Shown: piece after piece, positions 53,230-63,365 of the stretch
Layout: every line of letters starts with the position of its first letter
How positions within the stretch are numbered: the first letter of the stretch is position 1
DNA from: Amaranthus tricolor
Taxonomy: Eukaryota > Streptophyta > Magnoliopsida > Caryophyllales > Amaranthaceae
DNA: 64,000 nt
Assembly: GCF_026212465.1 (NCBI RefSeq)
Contig: NC_080049.1
Location: forward strand, 9,962,552-10,026,551
Reading direction: 5' to 3'
Translations under genes and position numbers: made by a program
The notes under the pieces: model-generated
What the model saw: only the letters and a program-made list of their open reading frames with translations
What the model was told of the DNA's origin: nothing
The model's database searches: none

Positions 53230-53540
53230 TCAAAGTAATAACTTATAATCTTAAAGTGATACTTTACATTGTTAAAGTGATTACCTACGAGCTACAACTT
53301 AAAAGTATTCATTGAGGTTATATTGTAGAACCTTAGAATAATGACTTATAACCTTAAATTAATAAGTGATTCTCTACTATATATAAATATTCATTCTAAA
53401 GTTATATAGTGAGTTTAAAGAGATCATTTATAGCCTTAGTAGCATAACTTATAACCTTAGAGTGATGACTTACATTGTTAAATTGATTTCCTACTGCTTA
53501 TAAGGTTTTCATTTTAAATAGTTAATTTTTAAGTTATGAC
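53230..53540 (+). repeat. Imperfect tandem repeats (~100-bp period)
   Basis: Recurring ATAACTTATAACCTTAGAGTGATGACTTACATTGTTAAAGTGATT-like phrases at about 53240, 53335 and 53440. No coding sequence and no known family. Confidence 0.6.
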
Positions 53541-54397
53541 TTAATCTGATCAATTAAAGCTAATATTTATGTTTTGCATAAAAAAAGTATTTGATAAACT
53601 AAAATTCTTATATCAAACTTAAACTTGAACTAGTCACTATTCTAAATAAAAGAAAAAAAAATTATATTCAAAAGTTTTTTTAGATAAAAAATTGAATTAA
53701 GTAAACAACTGTTATCTCTAATTCCAATTTTAACATTTAATTTTCAAAATTTAAACCCAATAAACAAATAAAAAAAAACTTTAAACACAAAATTTTAAAC
53801 ACAAATAAATAGCATACCATTCTATAAAAAACAAATTCACATATGAAACTTGTATCACAAGAAAAACTTACTCAAGCAAAGGATCGGCGGTAATCATCTA
53901 CGTCTGCCTTTTCTCCGATATGTTAATCCTACATAAATAATAAAACTTGTAATATTAATAGTATATTGAAAAAACAAAGTAAATGGTTATGTTGGGTATA
54001 ATGCAAAATTATTACACATGAAATTTCTTTATATTTTTATTATTTTTCTTTATTTTCTTTTACTATTATTTAATTGTATTTTTTTTGCCCTTTTTATTTT
54101 TTATTGCTTCTATTTATTACGACCAAAGGAATAAAATAAAATAAAATAAATAAAATAAATAAATAATAATAATAAATGAAAAATAAAAAAAAAATCAGAT
54201 TGTTTTGCTTTTCCCTATCATTCATTCTCACCTTTATATTTCTTATTTCCCCAAAACTTAATTACTCGAAAAAAAAAAATGATACAATTTTTCTTTCGAA
54301 AAACACAAGAATTAACATCTAAAATTGATACGAAATCAAATCATCAATCATATAATTATCTAATACATCAATCGCTTTGCCATGGGTGTCATGAGGA
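53541..54397. other. AT-rich spacer; no gene seen
   Basis: It contains AAATA/AATAA-type simple sequence at 54130-54175. The perfect 9-bp target duplication of the following MULE begins at 54398. Confidence 0.55.
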
Positions 54398-54406
54398 GAA
54401 TTAGAG

Positions 54407-54520
54407 GGGAGTTATTATATTTCGCCACCCCTTTTCATTTTATCGCCACCCCCCTCCTTTAAAATTACATTTTTACCCCTGTACTTAAAAAAATTACAAA
54501 ATTGCCACTATACTTAAAAA
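54407..54520 (+). repeat. MULE left terminal inverted repeat
   Basis: It matches the reverse complement of 61015-61128 with scattered mismatches and small gaps. Shared blocks are CTTTTCATTTTATCGCCACC, AAATTAC followed by a TTTTACCC run, and ATTGCCA. Confidence 0.88.
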
Positions 54521-54581
54521 TTAATTAATAAATGTAAATCACGCTTAATAACACTAATAAGAATTTAATGCGTAAGATTTG

Positions 54582-54593
54582 TCTATATATATG
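54582..54593 (+). promoter_or_regulatory. TATA-like box for the MULE transposase gene
   Basis: CTATATATATGG lies about 120 bp upstream of the chosen ATG (54706) and just inside the TIR. An ATG at 54568 precedes it, so it is unlikely to be the start. Confidence 0.5.
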
Positions 54594-54705
54594 GAATTCT
54601 GAGATGCGTATGAAGTACGAATTCAAACACGGTACTATCTCTCTAAAAAATGGCACTATCTCTCTAAAAAGTGTTAAAGAAGTGGTAACCCGTAATTGGT
54701 TAAAT

Positions 54706-57700
54706 ATGGCTAACGAAAGCGACTATGAGTCGGATGCGGTACGTAAAGTTGTCGTTAGAAAATTAAAAAAAAAAAAAAAGGCGCACAAATCTGGGCGGCT
54801 GAACCATGGTTCAGGCGCACAAATCTGGGCGGCTGAACTATGGTTCAGGCGCACAAATCTGGGCGGCTGAACCATGGTTTAGGCGCACAAATCTGGGCGA
54901 CTGTGATTTTTTTTTTCCGTATTAATTTTTTTTTATTTTCCGTATAAATTTTTATTGTTGATGAATTTAAATTTTTAAGATTTTTTTATTTACGTAATAT
55001 TTATATTATTATTAAAATTGTTATTTAATCTTGTCATTATTATAACTTTTATTATTGATAATTTTAAATTTTTTAGATTCATTTATTTACGTAATGTTTT
55101 TAATTTGTTGTTGTTGTTGTCATTATTATTATTATTATTATTATTGTAGTCATTAATGTACTTAATTTATATTATTTATATTTCAAATTTGCAGGAGTTT
55201 GAAAACTTTGGAGACAACGTAGACTACTCCGGTAGCTTTGTTACGGATAAGGAATTTATCTCCTTAGATGAGTTACATAGTTGGGCCGATGCGATAGCAA
55301 TAACAATCGGTTTTCAATTTACACGTGCTTCTTATAAAAAGAAAGAAGGACGTTCTAGAGTTAGTGTCTATTTAAGATGTCACCGCTATGGTAATATTAG
55401 GGGTGATGTACATAATCTAGATAATACTGCCCGACCTGGTTCTAAAAGTAGAAGTTGCGGGTGTAAATTTATGATTGTAGGAAGTAGTCGTAAACCACCA
55501 GAAAGACCTTGGACGGTAAGGGTGTGTCCTGGTGAAAAGGGAAAACATAACCACCCGTTCTTGGTGTACAGAGATGGTCATGTAAGGGCAAATAGGATTA
55601 ATGTAGATATTCGGGAGCACATACGAAAGCTTAGTGCAACCGGAATGCAACCGACCTTTATTATGAATTCTATTAGAGATAATTTTCCTGGTTTTTATGC
55701 TAGTATGAATCAGATATATAATATTAGACAATCAATAAGGAGAGAAGAGATGGCGGGTAGGACTCCCCTTCAACACTGTCTTCATATGGCCACAGAACTT
55801 AATTATGTGGTCTGGACAGACTTGGATAACGAAGGGCAATTGAGCAGACTATTAATTGCAAATCCTACCTCTATCCAAATGATACATACGTGGCCGTATG
55901 TTGTGCTGATAGATACAACGTACAAAACGAACAAACAAAAGTGGCCACTATGTGAAGTGATCGGAATGACGCCAACCAATCACAATTTCTTGGTTGCGTT
56001 TTGTTTGATGCGAGATGAGGCGGCTGTGTCGTATTCGTGGGTGCTGCAGGGATTGAGAGATATTTTCGGCACTGCTCAGACTCCTAGCGTCATTGTAACC
56101 GATCGAGACGAAGGTTTATCTGCAGTTATTCGTGACGTCTTCCCAGGTAAAAAGGCTTTGCTGATTCATTATTGTGGTTATATCTAATGATAATGTCTTA
56201 ATTACGTTCAATGTTTTGTTTAATGTAGATGTGCGGCATTTGTTATGCATCTGGCATATTGGCAACGACGTTGAGAACATGGTGGACAAGTTGTGTGGCG
56301 GGAAGAAAAATCAACAAGGGCAGGTATTCAGGAAAAGTAGATGGAACCCCTTGGTTGAAAGTTCTACGATCGAGGAATATGAAGATAGATGGCAAGTGAT
56401 CGTCAGTACGTGGTCGGTTAGGAACAAAAAGGTCGTTCGGTATTTGACTGGAACATGGATTCCACTGAGAGAGAAATTTGTCCGTGCGTGGACGAATGAT
56501 TGTTTACACTTGGGTAACCAGACTACCAGCAGAGTTGAAAGCCAACACTCGTCTTTTAAGTATTACCTTGGTAGCGGTAATAGCTCATTCGATACCCTTT
56601 TCAAAAGGGCGCACGCACAGATTACAAATCAGCAAGCTAGAATCCGACAAGCGCTACAGGAATCCATGTCTTCTATACCAAGATCGATGCGACAGCATTA
56701 CTTTAGACCTCTATATCGCCACGTATCTCTCTATGCCTTGGAGCAGCTCCAGCTTGAGTATAACCGCATGTTAGAACTCGGTGATTTTGTGTTTAACAAA
56801 TGTGGTTGTGTACTTCAACAAACCCATGGATTGCCGTGTGCATGTTATTTACATATGTCCATCGGATCACATGGTGCTTTGTATTTGGATGACATTCATG
56901 AATTCTGGAGTACTTTGAGGTACACAGAGGTAGGAGACGAAACCGATGAAGGAGTACGATACCCGAACGCCAATGACAAAGAGTACTTTCAATCTCTGGT
57001 CGATGAAGTCCTCAAATCTGATCCCGCTGTTGTTCGCCAAATGTCTCAGTTACTTGAATATGAACTACACCCAGATGGTGCGGAAATACCTGAGCCTTAC
57101 GCTAGTCCACCGAGAAAGGGAAGACCAAGCACAAGTAAAAACATGAGAAGGAGAAAAAGTTCATTTGAATATAGCAGATCATCTTCTCGCGATCGAGGGT
57201 CTAGATCTTCTTCCCGTGGGAGATCTAGTGGCAGATCTAGTGGTCGAGAGACGCAATCCTCAGTAGGAATTAAGTTCAGTTTCAACTTATCCGGTACTTG
57301 ACTTTATTTTTCGTTTTTTGCATAAATTCGTCTCAGTTTACGCATATTAACTTTATTTACATTTATTGTAGATGATCCTAGAGGTCGAGATTTTTCACAC
57401 TTTCCATGGCCTAATAACATCCCATTCATCCTTCCTCCTTACTTGTTCGACTGGATTGATGTGTTAGGTGATGGTAACTGTGGATTTAGAGCAATTGCCG
57501 TCACAGAGCTGGGAGGCGAGGAAGCATGGCCTCTTTTAAGGCGTGCTATGAGTATGGAAATGCAAATGAATAGAGCGCAATACCTAACTTTGTATCTATC
57601 CCAGGAGTCACTAGACGAGTCTATATTCAGAATAGGTTCACACGCAAATGGACCTGCTCCTTTCATGCACTGGATGGATGCACCGATGGCTTTATACTCT

Positions 57701-57910
57701 GCAGCGACATTTCTAAACATTGCCATTGCTTATTATGGTTCTGCTGACTGTGATTCGCAATACAACTGTTTGATTCTCCCGTTAAGGAAAGCATCGGGCG
57801 TGAATAGTGTAAATAAAGTAATACATATATGTTGGGTTAATAGAAATCATTTTGTTCAACTTTTAATGAACGATGATTCGTCCCCTCTACCGCCGATCCA
57901 TCCAAGTTGA
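54706..57910 (+). CDS. MULE transposase fused to an OTU cysteine protease, 4 exons, 862 aa
   Basis: Exons 54706-54738, 55195-56146, 56229-57293, 57372-57910; GT-AG introns, frame open. After MANESDYESDA the second exon holds a FAR1/MuDR-type DNA-binding region with SRSCGCKFMIVG and KGKHNHPF. The MULE DDE domain follows: VVLIDTTYKTN (Asp about 251), SVIVTDRDEGL (Asp about 314) and TSRVESQHSSFK (Glu about 432). A SWIM zinc finger (NKCGCVLQQTHGLPCACYLH) and a Ser/Arg-rich linker come next. The C-terminus is an OTU domain with GDGNCGFRA (Asp about 717, Cys about 720) and NRNHFVQL (His about 843). The transposase would cut and join the element; the OTU part would be a deubiquitinase-like cysteine protease. 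The TGA at 57908 may be a nonsense change: the frame stays open 46 more codons to TAG at 58049. Confidence 0.85.
54779..54902 (+). repeat. 34-bp GC-rich tandem repeat in MULE intron 1
   Basis: Three full copies and a partial fourth of a unit with GGCGCACAAATCTGGGCGGC followed by TGAACCATGGTTCA. The last 14 bp are a perfect palindrome. The unit shares CTGGGCGGCTG and GGTTCAGGCGC with the hairpin near the other end of the element (60741-60876). It lies in the intron after the first 11 codons of the transposase. Confidence 0.9.
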
Positions 57911-58172
57911 AAACAAGCAGCTGACAATTTCACCAAACATCTTGACACACGTTTCAGTACGAGGATTATGCTCTGGAATAATCTACGCGGGCCACGTTCA
58001 CAACCAACTAATACCACCGCTGACGATGCTGTAAATTTAGATACTCCATAGAATTTATACACGACATTCATTATAAATTGTATATAATCCATAATTATAC
58101 TATTGTGTATACGAATGACATTCATTGACGAAAAGAAATGCAATAATTAATGTAAAATAGTTTCAGTACAGA

Positions 58173-60260
58173 CTATGCAGGGTCATGCCCTTTAAAAATT
58201 TGCCATTCTTCAAATAAATCTCTACAATCATTAAGGTATATTTCTAACGCATGTCGTTGACAGGGGTTCAAATCCGCAACCTTAGCAGGTAGTCTTGCCA
58301 GTGGAGCGAATCGACTGGGCCATTCATTCAGGAACTGAAAACACAAAAGGATAATGTCCGTTATTAATTCATTAAAAAAAAACTGAAAAAAAAATGATAA
58401 TAAAACTCACGTATTCAGATCTGCTCTGAGAAGGACCAGGACCGGAACTAGGCCCTTCGTCCGGGGCTATGTACGGGTGTGAGCACACTCTGAACCAATC
58501 AACGTAATTAGGTTCAGCCTCTGAAGGAACAGAAGCCCGACGAAGTCCCTGCTCAACAAGGCGGGCACTATAGGGGAACCTACTCCATGCCTCCAAATAT
58601 ACAGCAGAAGAAGGAAAGGTCACGTAGTAGGTACCGTGTGCCGGTCGGACAGCCTTTGCTGGTCTAATAGGAGCGGGAGGAATAGCCTGCACGAACCCAA
58701 TCTGTCGCAATGTCCGCTCTGGCAAATACACCTCCACAACATCAAAGCACGTGATACCCCCGATTACGGTGATGCGTGGGTGATCATTCAGCAACGCACC
58801 AGCAGCAGAATTGTAGGGAGTCCATTCAACCTGCATACAAGCGAAGTTCACAAAAAAATACTATAAATTGAAAACAACATGCATGATAAAATGTAATGTA
58901 CAGTACCTGAGTCTCCGTCAATGAATCAAGAACCTTGCGGCAGTCCCTCAACCTGTCCAGCTCACGACATGGTTTTTTCGGTGTCCACATCTCCGCCCTA
59001 GTCATGTTTGGCACATCTTCTCGGCGAGCATGAGGGCGGAAAGCGGGAAAGTACTCATAGATCCATGTCTGGAGCAATGTGAGGCATCCAGTAATGGTCT
59101 TGGAACCAGCCCTAGATGCCATTCCGAGCTGCCTGTACAAGAACGCCAAGGTCACCGCACCCCAGGCCACGTCCTGCTGATCATCGTTCACGGCAAGTAT
59201 CGGGTGAGGTCGCATGCCAATTCTGGACTTATCCGCCAACAAGGTAGAGCCGATGACAGCCATATAGTACGCTGTCTTCTGAGTATCCATGGCCTGCGAC
59301 CTATGACACAACCACATCAATTCAGCAACGGTTATGCATCCGCCGGCGAATGAACCTTTACGCCGAAGCTCAGACAGAGGCTCCCCGAACAGATTGGTGA
59401 TACCAACCTCCCACTCCGCCTCCGAAGGCTCAGCCGGCAGAGAACCTTCAATAGAAATACCCAATATGCGTTGCACGTCGTGCAACATAATCGTCATCTC
59501 TCCCCAGGGCATGTGGAAGGTGTTCGTATCCGGCTGCCACCTCTCGACGAACGCAGATATCAAAGCACAGTCGATGTGCTGGTGCATAATGACCGGTAGT
59601 CGGCCGAGGGAAGTGGCAGGTAGAACATCGTTTAGCGCATTGGACATATCCTTTAGTCCGATGATGGACTCCACCGGTCTCTTCCTAATACGGCAATCTA
59701 GAATCGGAGGCGTACGCTCGGAGCCGTCATAAATAAGTTTAGCTATGTGCCCGCCATAGCTAGGGATCAGTCGCGTATCTGTCGGCCCACCGGGCTGGGG
59801 TGATGTCACTAACCAGTCCGTGTTAGTGGACTGTGAGGGCCTGCTCTCCTGTGGCGGCTGATTATCGACAAAACTACGTCCTGCGCGCTCAGATGCGGCA
59901 GAAGAACTCGGGCCGCCCCGGGCAAATCTGCCGTCGGGGCCGCGAACAACAGCCCAGTCCAATTGGCGAGACTCAGTAGCTTGGAACTGAACATCATCAG
60001 CATCATTATCATCATCACTATAAACCCCCCCAACTACTCTGGAGGCTGTCAGCCTGGTCATCAATAGGAGTATGCACTTGGTTCAGCGTACTCGACTTTT
60101 GGGCCTCACTGTGTCTGACAGCCTTTTCATGCCTAGCCCTCCTAGCAGAACCCGTCAACCCCCTCTCATGCGGGTCCCCTCTAAGTAAAGTAGGCCTTGA
60201 ACTATTACCTCTCAACAATTGCCTAAAAAAACCTTTTCATTTTCCTTGATTACCAGCCAT
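58173..60260 (-). pseudogene. Plant mobile domain (PMD, MAIN/MAIL1-like) protein, 3 exons, two N-terminal lesions
   Basis: Exons on the minus strand: 60260-58907, 58830-58411, 58334-58173, with two 76-bp GT-AG introns. After a charged, disordered N-terminus (RGPDGRFARGG, SSSAASERAGRSF) comes the PMD: TRLIPSYGGHIAKLIYDG, HQHIDCALISAFVERWQPDT, FHMPWGEMTIMLHDVQRILG, WLCHRSQAMDTQKTAYYM, YRQLGMASRAGSKTITGCLT and LQTWIYEYFP, then VEWTPYN and the C-terminus EEWQIFKGHDPA. PMD proteins are retroelement- and transposon-associated; host members MAIN and MAIL1 act in gene silencing and genome stability. Lesions: TGA at codon 8 (60237-60239, where TGG would read through) and an extra base in the G7 run (60025-60031). 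A start at the internal ATG 60064 would still give nearly the whole protein, so it may be functional. Confidence 0.82.
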
Positions 60261-60567
60261 TTTCTACAATTTTTTACAGTTTCATTCAAACATAAATAAT
60301 AATTTAACAACAAAAAATTTAACATACAAATTTACACTAATAATTTATAAAACAACACATGAACATATTTTTAATAATAAAAAAAATAACAATCACATTA
60401 ATAATAACATAATTAATTATAATAACATTAACATATATTTAATAAAAAAAAAACAATCACAATAATAATAAAAATAAAATTAATAATAATAACATTAACA
60501 ACAATAATAACATACTTCAAAATTTAAATTAATTATTCCTAAATATACCGAAAAAAAAATTTAAAAA

Positions 60568-60593
60568 GGAGTCGCCCAGATCTGGGCGACTCC
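60568..60593. repeat. Perfect 26-bp palindrome in MULE
   Basis: The arms GGAGTCGCCCAGA and TCTGGGCGACTCC are exact reverse complements with no loop. It lies about 310 bp upstream of the PMD start codon. Confidence 0.95.
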
Positions 60594-60740
60594 TCTTCAT
60601 TTTTTTTTCCAACATTCAAAACAATATATAAAATTTACTAAAAAATATAAAAATTACACATTACAACATACAAATTTACAATAATAATTTATAAAACAAA
60701 ACATACTTCAAAATTTAAATTAATTAATCCTAAATACACG

Positions 60741-60876
60741 AAAAAAAAAAAAAATTTCAAAACAGTCGCCCAGATCTGGGCGGCTGTACCCCGGTTCAGG
60801 CGCCTAATTTTGGGCGCCTGAACCGGGGTTCAGCCGCCCAGATCTGGGCGACTCGTTTTGAAATTTTTTTTTTCTT
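60741..60876. repeat. Long near-perfect inverted repeat (hairpin) in MULE
   Basis: The GC-rich core is 60764-60853. Arms contain AGTCGCCCAGATCTGGGCGG and CCCCGGTTCAGGCGCC, with an 8-bp loop at 60805-60812 and one mismatch (60787/60830). With a one-base gap the pairing extends through TTTCAAAAC and an A/T run to about 60741-60876. Each arm also contains the shorter CGCCCAGATCTGGGCG palindrome. It lies between the right TIR and the PMD gene and stands out from the very AT-rich DNA around it. Confidence 0.93.
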
Positions 60877-61004
60877 TTGCAACTAATTAAATTAAAAATA
60901 ACTTACCTCGATTAATAATTTGGGGATTGTACTTAATTTTTGCTCCGAGATTTACCTTTAGTGAGTTGTATTTAGTTGTAGTGAGAATAATTTTAATTGG
61001 AGTG

Positions 61005-61018
61005 TGGTATATATAGGA
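61005..61018 (-). promoter_or_regulatory. TATA-like box for the PMD gene
   Basis: Minus-strand reading TTCCTATATATACC, just inside the right TIR and about 750 bp upstream of the PMD ATG at 60260. A 5' untranslated exon or intron would be needed to bridge the gap. Confidence 0.4.
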
Positions 61019-61128
61019 ATTTTACCTTTAATGGCAATGTTGTTATTTTTTTATAAAGTAAGGGTAAAATGGTAATTTACTCAGGTGGTGGCGATAAAAT
61101 GAAAAGGGTGGCGTAATATAAGGATCGG
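61015..61128 (-). repeat. MULE right terminal inverted repeat
   Basis: It is the inverted counterpart of 54407-54520, ends at 61128 and is followed by the 9-bp duplication GAATTAGAG. Confidence 0.88.
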
Positions 61129-61137
61129 GAATTAGAG

Positions 61138-63365
61138 TTGGAATTACATGCTAGTTTGCCACGTGTCATAAGGAAGATGACAGTTGTAATTATATAAATA
61201 TTTGACCAGCGCTATTCTTGGCAATAAAAAAAATCAATGGATTTGAAACTTTAAAAAGACGTTTGACTTCGAATATTATTTTCCAGATTCATATTATGAA
61301 TTTCTTAAATAGATATATTAAAATTCCTTAAATAGCCACGGAATTCATATTAAAATTTGGAAAGCAGAGGAGGGGAGAGAGATAGTGAGAAATAATGAGA
61401 AAAAACAAATAAAAGAAAGATAGTTTAGTAACTAATCTGGCAATAAATTAGTCTATTTTTTTTATAGTAAATTACCTATTTTTTTAGCAGTAAATTATTG
61501 TTGTCATGCTTACACTTAAAAATATCAACTACTATAATTAAGTTGATAAAAATATCCATTTTTCCTTAAAAAAACACCAATGTTAATGTATAAATATTTT
61601 CAGCATTTTAATTCAACAAATATTCCATAAATATCGATCATTAAAACCTAGCATCCTCTCTATATATATATATAGGGGAGAAGGGGTTGAAAATGAAAAG
61701 AGGAAGAAAGACACTACATCCTTAATTTCACTAAAATAAAAAAAATCTATAGTCACGATTTAGTCAAAAACTCATAATTGTAAAAATAACTATGTTACAC
61801 AAAAAGGTAACTATGAAATAATTTTTAAAATGTTCTTAATTTATAAGATAGTATCCTTTTTTTATATATAATAACCAAATAAAATCAAACAAAAATCTTT
61901 CTCACCCTTCTCATTTTAAAAACTTTTTAGTTGATCCTACGTCTATCTATATTTAAGTAATTCAATTAAAGAAAAAAAACAAGAAAATGATTAAATATAA
62001 TACTTTATTTTTTTTGCAGTCCACGACAATTGAATCCACTATTCCTTTTTGCTTGGACAAAAAATTTTCTGAAAGATGTTTAGAAGGTTCAAGTTACAAA
62101 GTTTTCAAACAAGTCTATTGAAGTGAACATTATTCGAGAGAGAGAAACGACTATTGAAGTGAAAAGCAACAAATTGCAATAAGCTAACTTATACAGGCAA
62201 ATTACTAGGGTTTTAAAAGGAGATAAGGACTTGAGAACATAAGCACTATATAGGCTCAAGTAAAATGGGCCGAAAATTACTTGTTAACACAAATTTTTTA
62301 TTCTACCAGATTTTATACAATTAATAGACCGTCTAACTGTGAAATGGCTTAATATGAATTGGTCTAATTCTAATTTATTAAAATAAAAAATTATTTATTA
62401 ATTTTTTCTTCTAAAAATGACGGTAGTTATCTGATAATTTAAGTTTACTTTGATTTAATTTCTTAAAAATAAAAACGTTTTGGGCTACTTGTATGGACCC
62501 GTCTCACCGTGAGACGGTTTCACACAAGACTTAATAAAAGCTTCATAAATTTTCGTATGAGACGGTCTCGCGATGATAATATTTTTAATTGACTAACTCA
62601 ATGCGCACTTTTAGTATAAAATTAATCACTTATAATCTTAAAGTGATTAATTAGAGATGAGTTGAAAACTTTGACACATTTTAATTTTTTTAGGCACACT
62701 TTATATTTTTATAGACTTTATTTTTATTTGTCATACTTTTTTTCCTTAATAAAATTTTTATTTTTTATTATAATCTCTCCTTAATTTATTAACAATCACA
62801 TGCTAACTTATTTTTTTTCAATTTAATTGTTCGGTTCAACGAATTGCATAAGTTTCAGAATTCTTCCTTATTTAATTTGCACTTATATAACTAATTTGAA
62901 TGATGGTTTTTTCAAAGTATTATTTATAATTTACTGAAACCCAAATCCTTTCTATGTAAATGGTAATTTACTAGTCATATATATATAATTTTTGTATTTA
63001 TTATTTATTTGATAAAAAGATTTTAAGATTTCCGCCAAAATATTTTGACCGATAAGCGTGCAGCAAAAAAATTCAACACAAATTACAAAGGTATGTCTTA
63101 TTTTGAAAACCATAAAAAAAGTTAATGTTCATAACCATTATCTCCTAATAATATATATTCTATTATCGTACTATTTGTTTATGTAGAAAATGTGATAACA
63201 CTTGTTCAACATACTTTGTCACAACCACATGTACAACCAGCTGTATCACAAATTGTAAGTTCACTATATTTACATTTAAAATATACCACATGTGTAATTG
63301 TGATCTCAATTGTTTAACTACTTACATTGAGTATATACATAACTAAATCTGTAAAATAATAATAA
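61138..63365. other. AT-rich noncoding region with a small palindromic motif
   Basis: No gene seen. CCGTCTCACCGTGAGACGG (62499-62517) is a palindrome with a single central base, followed 45 bp later by TATGAGACGGTCTCGCG. The pair looks like the end of a small inverted-repeat element whose limits I could not find. Confidence 0.5.

Larger units (their letters stand above)
54407..61128 (+). mobile_element. Mutator-like element (MULE), 6.7 kb, carrying transposase-OTU and plant-mobile-domain genes
   Basis: Terminal inverted repeats of about 110 bp: from the left GGGAGTTATTATATTTCGCC, then CTTTTCATTTTATCGCCACC; from the right, read inward, CCGATCCTTATATTACGCC and the same CTTTTCATTTTATCGCCACC. 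The flanking direct repeat GAATTAGAG (54398-54406 and 61129-61137) is a perfect 9-bp target duplication, diagnostic of MULEs. Two genes converge inside: transposase-OTU on plus and a plant-mobile-domain gene on minus. TATA-like sequences lie just inside both TIRs (CTATATATATGG near 54583; on minus CCTATATATACC near 61010), upstream of each gene. Long open frames and a perfect TSD imply a recent insertion. Confidence 0.93.

Noticed and set aside
54568..54870. 100-aa frame starting at 54568 as the MULE transposase N-terminus
   Set aside because: Its ATG lies upstream of the TATA-like box, and it runs into the 34-bp tandem repeat. The exon 54706-54738, with a GTACGT donor, keeps the frame into the conserved part.
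57439..58143. Minus-strand frames opposite the OTU exon
   Set aside because: They are shadows of the coding strand and the convergent 3' ends.
59030..59732. Plus-strand frames opposite the PMD gene
   Set aside because: They are antisense shadows of a GC-richer coding exon.
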